A stretch of 18,858 nt of DNA from Bacillota bacterium (GTDB lineage: Bacteria > Bacillota > Clostridia > Peptostreptococcales > Anaerovoracaceae): positions 1 through 18,858 of the forward strand of contig JAEENW010000062.1 in the NCBI GenBank assembly GCA_016283945.1, read 5' to 3'. The notes under the pieces are model-generated. The model made no database searches and was not told the DNA's origin. It worked only from the letters and a program-made list of their open reading frames with translations. Positions 15,017-18,858 of this stretch are shown here, one piece after another (position 1 is the first letter of the stretch; each line of letters begins with the position of its first letter). The position numbers and the translations under genes were made by a program.

Positions 15017-15343
15017 ATGAAGCTTATGATCGCAATTGTCAACAAGAACGATGCCGGCAAGGTCTCCGACGTCCTGAGAGAACAGGGCTACAGGTTCACC
15101 AAGATCGCGACCAGCGGTGGTTTCCTCAGCACGGGCAACTCCACTCTGTTCCTCGGAGTCGAGGACGAGCAGGTCGAGAGCGTGCTCAGCATCATCCGCG
15201 AGAACAGCCAGAAGAGGACCGAGATGGTCTCCTCTCCGCTCTTCATAGAGGCCGGAAACATGGCTATGACGGCTCCGATCCCCGTAGAGGTGGGCGGAGC
15301 GATCATCTTCGTGACCGACGTCGAGAGATTCGAGAAGGTCTGA
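15017..15343 (+). CDS. darA: PII-like cyclic-di-AMP receptor (DarA/PstA family)
   Basis: This 108-residue cytoplasmic protein matches B. subtilis DarA (about 109 residues) along its whole length: MKLMIAIVNKNDAGKVSDVL, YRFTKIATSGGFLSTGNSTLFLGVED (split here as YRFTKIATSGGF and LSTGNSTLFLGVED), IIRENSQKR, then PIPVEVGGAIIFVTDVERFEKV. The T28, GGF (34-36) and N41 region corresponds to residues that contact c-di-AMP in the trimeric receptor. It binds c-di-AMP and is thought to signal to partners that remain poorly known. An earlier in-frame start at 14984 is rejected because it overlaps the -10 element; ATG 15017 has AAGGAGG at the right distance. The gene stands alone between its own promoter and a terminator. 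Confidence 0.95.
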   Translation: MKLMIAIVNKNDAGKVSDVLREQGYRFTKIATSGGFLSTGNSTLFLGVEDEQVESVLSIIRENSQKRTEMVSSPLFIEAGNMAMTAPIPVEVGGAIIFVTDVERFEKV

Positions 15344-15384
15344 GGACCGGGATCTCCGCGCGCCGGGATCGTCAAAAGGCATCA

Positions 15385-15420
15385 AAAGAGGGCAGGCCAT
15401 CAGGCCTGCCCTTTTCGTTC
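15385..15420. terminator. Bidirectional terminator between darA and the isc operon
   Basis: A 9-bp stem GGGCAGGCC (15390-15398) / GGCCTGCCC (15403-15411) with loop ATCA is followed by TTTTCGTT on the plus strand. On the minus strand it is followed by TCTTTTGATGCCTTTTG. It serves darA and the convergent rrf2 gene, whose stop codon begins at 15420-15422. Confidence 0.88.
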
Positions 15421-15833
15421 TACAGATCCGCCAGCGATACGCTGTCGAGATAGTCGTTGATTATGATGTTGAGCTTCTCCCATACGGGGAGGGTCGGGCA
15501 CTCGGCTGCCCTTTCGCAGGGAGGAGCGCCGCCGCCCATGCAGGATACCGGCGCGAGGTCGCCCTCGGTCACGCGCAGGATCTCGCCCACGCTGATCTTT
15601 TCAGCCGGCCGCGTGAGCCTGTAGCCCCCGGACTTGCCCTTGGAGCTCTCCAGAAGCCCGGCCTTGCAGAGGCTGTTCATGATCCCCTCGAGGTATTTCC
15701 TCGAGATGTCCTGCCTCTCCGAGATGTCCTTGAGGGAGACGTAGGACCGGGGATCCTGCCCGCAGGCCGCCTGGTTTTCCGCGATATCGCAGAGCACGCG
15801 CAGAGCGTAGCGCCCTCTGGTGGTGACGGTCAT
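15420..15833 (-). CDS. iscR: Rrf2-family regulator with three cysteines, IscR-like
   Basis: This 137-residue protein has an N-terminal winged helix (MTVTTRGRYALRVLCDIAE, LKDISERQDISRKYLEGIM, LLESSKGKSGGYRLTRP) followed by SVGEILRVTEGDLAPV. A cysteine cluster C98, C106 and C112 follows in SCMGGGAPPC-ERAAEC-PTLPVW. In IscR three cysteines of this type bind an Fe-S cluster that sets DNA binding. CymR, the other common Rrf2 protein of Bacillota, lacks this cluster. It is the last gene of an iscS-iscU-rrf2 operon, beginning 3 bases after the iscU stop, with GAGGAG inside the iscU end as ribosome site. It probably senses cluster supply and acts at the operon promoter near 17680. The family is certain; the IscR role is inferred from the cysteines and context. 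Confidence 0.9.
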   Translation of the reverse strand: MTVTTRGRYALRVLCDIAENQAACGQDPRSYVSLKDISERQDISRKYLEGIMNSLCKAGLLESSKGKSGGYRLTRPAEKISVGEILRVTEGDLAPVSCMGGGAPPCERAAECPTLPVWEKLNIIINDYLDSVSLADL

Positions 15834-15836
15834 GGC

Positions 15837-16259
15837 TTACTCCTCGTCTTCCCCTATCCCGGCGAACAGGCTCTCGTCGTAGGAGATGCCGTTCTTGTCG
15901 TAGTAGTCCTTGAGCGCGAGCTTGATCGCCTCCTCGGCGAGCACGCTGCAGTGCATCTTGTGCGCGGGGAGCCCGTCGAGAGCCTCGGCGACCGCCTTGT
16001 TGGTCAGCTCGAGCGCCTCGGAGATGCTGCGCCCCTTGATCATCTCGGTGGCCATGGAGCTGGAAGCGATCGCGCTGCCGCAGCCGAAGGTCTCGAACTT
16101 GACGTCGCTGATGATGTCTCCGTCGATCTTGAGATAGATCTTCATAATGTCTCCGCAGACGGGATTTCCGACTTCGCCGATGCCGTCCGCGTCTTCGATC
16201 ACCCCGACGTTTCTGGGATTTCTGAAGTGATCCATTACCTTGCCGCTGTAAAGTGCCAT
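15837..16259 (-). CDS. iscU: Fe-S cluster assembly scaffold IscU/NifU-type
   Basis: This 140-residue scaffold holds nascent Fe-S clusters built with sulfur from IscS. It carries the usual opening (YSGKVMDHFRNPRNVGVIED) and the three ligand cysteines: C35 in NPVCGDIMKIY (with the partner Asp37), C60 in FETFGCGSAIASSS and C104 in HKMHCSVLAEEAI. The C-terminal NifU domain is absent, as in IscU-type proteins. The tail is acidic (GIGEDEE). The GGAGG ribosome site is at 16271-16267 on the minus strand. It lies 87 bases downstream of iscS and 3 bases before the rrf2 start. The 87-base spacer can form GC-rich hairpins (TCCCCGAGGGGA and GCCGGAACCGGC), which might adjust relative expression. Confidence 0.95.
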   Translation of the reverse strand: MALYSGKVMDHFRNPRNVGVIEDADGIGEVGNPVCGDIMKIYLKIDGDIISDVKFETFGCGSAIASSSMATEMIKGRSISEALELTNKAVAEALDGLPAHKMHCSVLAEEAIKLALKDYYDKNGISYDESLFAGIGEDEE

Positions 16260-16346
16260 TGATTTTCCTCCGTGTATCTGCCGGTTCCGGCCTGCGGGCG
16301 CTTCCCCTCGGGGACGCTCCGTGCCCGCGTACCTTCCGCCGTTTCT

Positions 16347-17534
16347 TTAGATGATGTGCTTCCTCGTTCCGTTCTCGAGATCTCTCCAGAACGGGGACAT
16401 GCTTCTGAGGTACTCGACGACCTCCTTGACGCTCTTGATGAGGTAGTCGATCTGCTCCTCGGTGATGTCCTCGCCTATGCTCAGCCTCAGCGAGCCGTGC
16501 GCGATGTCGTGCACGCGGCCGATTGCGAGCAGCACGTGGCTCGGGTCGAGCGAGCCGGAGGTGCAGGCGGAGCCGGACGAGGCGCAGATGCCCTTGTCGT
16601 CGAGCAGGAGCAGCATGGATTCACCCTCGATGCCCTCGAAGCAGAAGTTGACGTTTCCTGGGAGCCTGTGCACCCTGTCTCCGTTGAGTATGGAGTGGGG
16701 GATCTCCTCGAGGCCGGCGATGAGCTTGTCCCTGAGGGGGATGAGCCTCGCGGCGTTCTCGTCGATGGTGGCGCAGGCGTCCTCGAGAGCCTGGGCGAGG
16801 CCCATGATCCCGGGGATGTTCTCGGTGCCGCCGCGCTTTCCTCTCTCCTGAGCGCCGCCCTCGATCACGTTGACGAGAGGAATGCCATTTTTGCAGTAGA
16901 GCACTCCGACGCCCTTGGGGCCGTGGAACTTGTGGCCGGCCATCGAGAGCATGTCGATGTGCTGATCCTGGACGTCGATGTGGAGGTGTCCCGCCGCCTG
17001 GACCGCGTCGGTGTGGAAGATGACTCCCTTCTCCCTGCAGACCGCCCCGATCTCCTTGATCGGCTGGATGCTTCCGATCTCGTTGTTTGCGTACATTATG
17101 GTGACGAGCGCGGTGTCGTCGGTGATCGCGGCCGCTACCTGCTCGGGGGTCACGATGCCGTTCTCGTGGACGTCGAGCAGATCGACGGTGAAGCCTTCCT
17201 TCTCCAGCTTCTTGAGCGTGTGCAGCACGGCGTGATGCTCGAACGCGGTGGAGATGAGGTGCTTCTTGCCCTTGCGGGCGCCGAAATAGGCCGCGGAGAT
17301 GATGGCCTGGTTGTCGGCCTCGCTGCCGCCTCCCGTGAAGTAGATCTCAGAGGGCTTGCAGTTGAGGCAGGCGGCGACGCGCTCCCTGGCGCTCGTCATG
17401 GCCTCGTTGGCTCTCTGGCCCACGGTGTGGAGGCTGGAGGGGTTGCCGTACTCCTCGGTGAAGTAGGGGAGCATGGCGTTCAGCGCGCTCTGGCTCACTC
17501 TGGTCGTCGCGGCGTTGTCTGCGTAGATCTTCAT
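16347..17534 (-). CDS. iscS: Cysteine desulfurase (IscS/NifS, group I)
   Basis: This PLP enzyme removes sulfur from cysteine as a persulfide for Fe-S assembly. Seen in order: MKIYADNAATTRVS, YGNPSSLH, FTGGGSEADNQAI, FEHHAVLH (PLP-stacking His), YANNEIGSIQPI, FHTDAVQAAGH, the PLP lysine in SMAGHKFHGPKGVG, RGGTENIPGI, and the catalytic cysteine in SSGSACTSGSLDPSHVL. That loop is of the longer group I type. I choose the ATG at 17534 (395 residues) rather than the one at 17546. The AAAGG ribosome site directly abuts the 17546 ATG, leaving no spacing, and homologues begin MKxxYxDNAATT. It is the first gene of the iscS-iscU-rrf2 operon, behind a near-consensus promoter. Confidence 0.96.
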   Translation of the reverse strand: MKIYADNAATTRVSQSALNAMLPYFTEEYGNPSSLHTVGQRANEAMTSARERVAACLNCKPSEIYFTGGGSEADNQAIISAAYFGARKGKKHLISTAFEHHAVLHTLKKLEKEGFTVDLLDVHENGIVTPEQVAAAITDDTALVTIMYANNEIGSIQPIKEIGAVCREKGVIFHTDAVQAAGHLHIDVQDQHIDMLSMAGHKFHGPKGVGVLYCKNGIPLVNVIEGGAQERGKRGGTENIPGIMGLAQALEDACATIDENAARLIPLRDKLIAGLEEIPHSILNGDRVHRLPGNVNFCFEGIEGESMLLLLDDKGICASSGSACTSGSLDPSHVLLAIGRVHDIAHGSLRLSIGEDITEEQIDYLIKSVKEVVEYLRSMSPFWRDLENGTRKHII

Positions 17535-17535
17535 G

Positions 17536-17655
17536 TGGAATCCCATCCTTTCAGGCCCTTAGGAGGGCGCCTCTTCCCTGCCCGGGAAGCCGCTCCGGCG
17601 GGGCCGCAATTATCCTTCGGGCGGCTCCTGTGCCGCTCCGTTCAATGCCACGGAT
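17536..17655 (-). other. Structured leader of the isc operon
   Basis: Between the promoter and the iscS start lie roughly 110 transcribed bases rich in short inverted repeats. One is a GCCCT-CCTA-AGGGC hairpin (17568-17555), a few bases upstream of the AAAGG ribosome site. The CCTCCT in it is complementary to Shine-Dalgarno sequences. I recognise no known riboswitch. A regulatory role is speculative. Confidence 0.3.
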
Positions 17656-17688
17656 ATATTACGATATAAATCCTACTTAGTCAATAGG
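17656..17688 (-). promoter_or_regulatory. isc operon promoter with a candidate Rrf2/IscR operator
   Basis: On the minus strand TTGACT (17684-17679), a 17-base spacer and TAATAT (17661-17656) form a near-consensus SigA promoter. An inverted repeat CCTA-N9-TAGG (17688-17672) is centred on the -35 element. It contains TTGACTAAG, which resembles half of the GACT-AT-rich-AGTC core of IscR type 1 sites. Binding here would repress the operon. The promoter is well supported; the operator is inferred. Confidence 0.75.
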
Positions 17689-17694
17689 TAATTA

Positions 17695-17720
17695 AAAGCC
17701 GGGCGCTGCCGCCCGGCTTT
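17695..17720 (-). terminator. Terminator of the UvrD-like helicase gene
   Basis: An 11-bp stem (AAAGCCGGGCG at 17695-17705 with its complement at 17710-17720) and a 4-base loop is followed on the minus strand by TTTTAATTACC. It lies about 70 bases downstream of the helicase stop codon and just upstream of the isc promoter, insulating the two units. Confidence 0.85.
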
Positions 17721-17792
17721 CGTTTCTCGTTCTTCTGTTCGCTGGCTGAGTGTGCGCGTTTTGTGCCCGCGGCAGCCCGTCCGGGATCCTCC

Positions 17793-18858
17793 CTATATCC
17801 TCTCCAGCTTCGCCCTGAGCGCGAGCTTCCTCGGAGTCGCGAGCCCGTCGAACTGCACTATGTGCGCGTTCTGCCCGCGGTCGAAGCCCTGAACGGTGCC
17901 CTCGCCGAATACGGCGTGGCGGACGCGGGTCCCGGCCGGGAGCACGGAGGCGTCCAGGTTCTCGGGAAGCAGGCTGTCCTTCTCCCCTATGTGCTCCCTC
18001 GCGGCCGCGATCAGGTCCTCCGAGGGCGGGTTCTCCATGTCGAGCAGCTCCCCGTCGATGTCCAGCAGGAAGCGGGAGGGGTACCTCGGAGCGCCGGTGT
18101 GGGTCCTGCCCTCGGCCTCCGAGAGGTAGAGCCTCTTCTCCGCTCTCGTCAGGGCGACGAAGGCGAGGCGCCGCTCCTCCTCCATGCCCGCGAGGGTATC
18201 GATCTTCTTTGAGGGGAAGACGTCCTCGTTCATCGAGCAGAGGAAGACCACCGGGAATTCCAGTCCCTTAGCGGCGTGGACGGTCATGAGCTTGACCCTG
18301 TCCCCGGCCTCGGGCTCGTCCGCGCTCGTGAAGAGCGCGACGTGCTCGAGGTAGCTCGCCAGCGAGGTCTCCTCACCGCAGCTCGTCTCGTACTCGTAGA
18401 TGGACTGCCTGAGCTCCGCGAGGTCGTCGAGCTTGACCTGGTCGCCCTCGGTCCTCAGCATCTGCTCGTAGCCGCTGAGCTCGAGGGTCTTCGCGCATAG
18501 CTCCGAGATGGGGAGCTTCTCCGCGAGCTCTGTCAGCTCCTCTATGAGGCCTATGAAGGACGCGGCTCTGGTGCCGCGGAAGATATCGTCAGAGAGGTGA
18601 GCCTTGAGGGTCTCCCAGAGGCTCCTGCCCTCGGCCTCGGCGGTCTCCTCGAGGTAGCGCATGCGGCGCTGCCCCATGTTGCGCTTGGGGGTGTTGACGA
18701 CGCGGCGGAAGCTCAGGTCGTCGCGGCAGGCGATGAGTCTCAGGTAGGAGAGCGTGTCCTTTATCTCGGTCCGTCCGAAGAACTGCACGCCGCTGTAGAT
18801 GCGGTAGGGGATCTTCTCCCTGATGAAGGCCTCCTCTATGCCTCGAGTGGTGTAGTGC
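17793..18858 (-). CDS. UvrD/PcrA-type superfamily 1 DNA helicase, C-terminal part (runs off the right edge)
   Basis: The frame is open to the window edge, so the start and the Walker A half are missing; about 354 codons are visible. The GTG at 18788 is internal, because the residues before it (RGIEEAFIREKIPYRIYSG) are family sequence. Motifs seen are YSGVQFFGRTEIKDTLSYLRLI (split here as YSGVQFFGRTEI and KDTLSYLRLI, motif IV region), TPKRNMGQRRM, motif V VKLMTVHAAKGLEFPVVFL and motif VI EERRLAFVALTRAEKRLYLSEAEG (as EERRLAFVALTRAE and KRLYLSEAEG). The C-terminal segment VRHAVFGEGTVQGFDRGQ fits the Tudor-like domain of PcrA/UvrD relatives. These are ATP-driven 3'-5' helicases of repair and replication. 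The text between motifs V and VI is shorter than in PcrA, so it may be a secondary UvrD paralogue; I do not assign pcrA. Confidence 0.92.
   Translation of the reverse strand, partial: HYTTRGIEEAFIREKIPYRIYSGVQFFGRTEIKDTLSYLRLIACRDDLSFRRVVNTPKRNMGQRRMRYLEETAEAEGRSLWETLKAHLSDDIFRGTRAASFIGLIEELTELAEKLPISELCAKTLELSGYEQMLRTEGDQVKLDDLAELRQSIYEYETSCGEETSLASYLEHVALFTSADEPEAGDRVKLMTVHAAKGLEFPVVFLCSMNEDVFPSKKIDTLAGMEEERRLAFVALTRAEKRLYLSEAEGRTHTGAPRYPSRFLLDIDGELLDMENPPSEDLIAAAREHIGEKDSLLPENLDASVLPAGTRVRHAVFGEGTVQGFDRGQNAHIVQFDGLATPRKLALRAKLERI

Noticed and set aside
16272..17669. A 465-codon plus-strand frame opposite iscS
   Set aside because: iscS on the other strand has every catalytic motif; the plus-strand translation has none and crosses the isc promoter.
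1..18858. A defence system, phage, CRISPR array, transposon or biosynthetic cluster
   Set aside because: No effector, integrase, transposase, regularly spaced repeats or tailoring enzymes are visible. The helicase at the right edge has the ordinary UvrD/PcrA C-terminal layout, and no defence partner is next to it in the window.

Overview
This is a GC-rich chromosomal segment from a low-complexity-walled, Gram-positive type bacterium. A Clostridia-like member of the Bacillota is the best guess. The reasons are a DarA-type cyclic-di-AMP receptor, two S-layer-homology (SLH) proteins, a GabR/MocR-type regulator next to an ECF transporter S component, an iscS-iscU-rrf2 cluster, AGGAGG-type ribosome sites and SigA-like promoters. 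Arg AGG and Ile ATA codons are common despite the high GC. I cannot name the genus. I see no tRNA, rRNA, CRISPR array, insertion sequence or phage gene, and no gene-free stretch longer than 300 bases (the longest is 17536-17792). It reads as a core/housekeeping region with a surface-protein island in the middle.

Layout. (1) 1-3428, plus strand: the C-terminal part of a UPF0182 membrane protein, interrupted by an in-frame TAG, followed 6 bases later by a 636-residue glutamine synthetase-family enzyme. (2) 3567-5634: a GntR/aminotransferase (MocR) regulator on the minus strand, divergent from an ECF vitamin-uptake S component. The regulator has Arg where the PLP-binding Lys is expected. (3) 5718-8673, minus strand: a UPF0371/DUF1846 protein followed by a secreted protein with three C-terminal SLH repeats. 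(4) 8853-14872, plus strand: an N-terminal SLH protein translationally coupled to a very large (1579-codon) secreted multidomain protein, which carries an in-frame TAA after codon 70. (5) 15017-15343: darA behind a strong extended -10 promoter. (6) 15420-17534, minus strand: iscS, iscU and an Rrf2/IscR regulator as one operon, with a near-consensus promoter and a dyad over its -35 element. (7) 17793-18858, minus strand: the 3' part of a UvrD/PcrA-type helicase that runs off the right edge.

How they work together. The isc block is a self-contained Fe-S assembly module whose last gene is probably its own regulator. The MocR/ECF pair is a likely regulator-transporter unit for a B-vitamin-type compound. 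The SLH protein plus the large secreted protein is a likely cell-surface assembly, in which a wall-binding anchor is made together with a big partner that has no SLH domain of its own. Bidirectional terminators separate the three convergent gene pairs.

The most interesting observations are the two in-frame nonsense codons inside otherwise intact long reading frames, the loss of the PLP lysine in the MocR regulator, and the coupled surface-protein pair. I did not find a clearly new defence or mobile system here.
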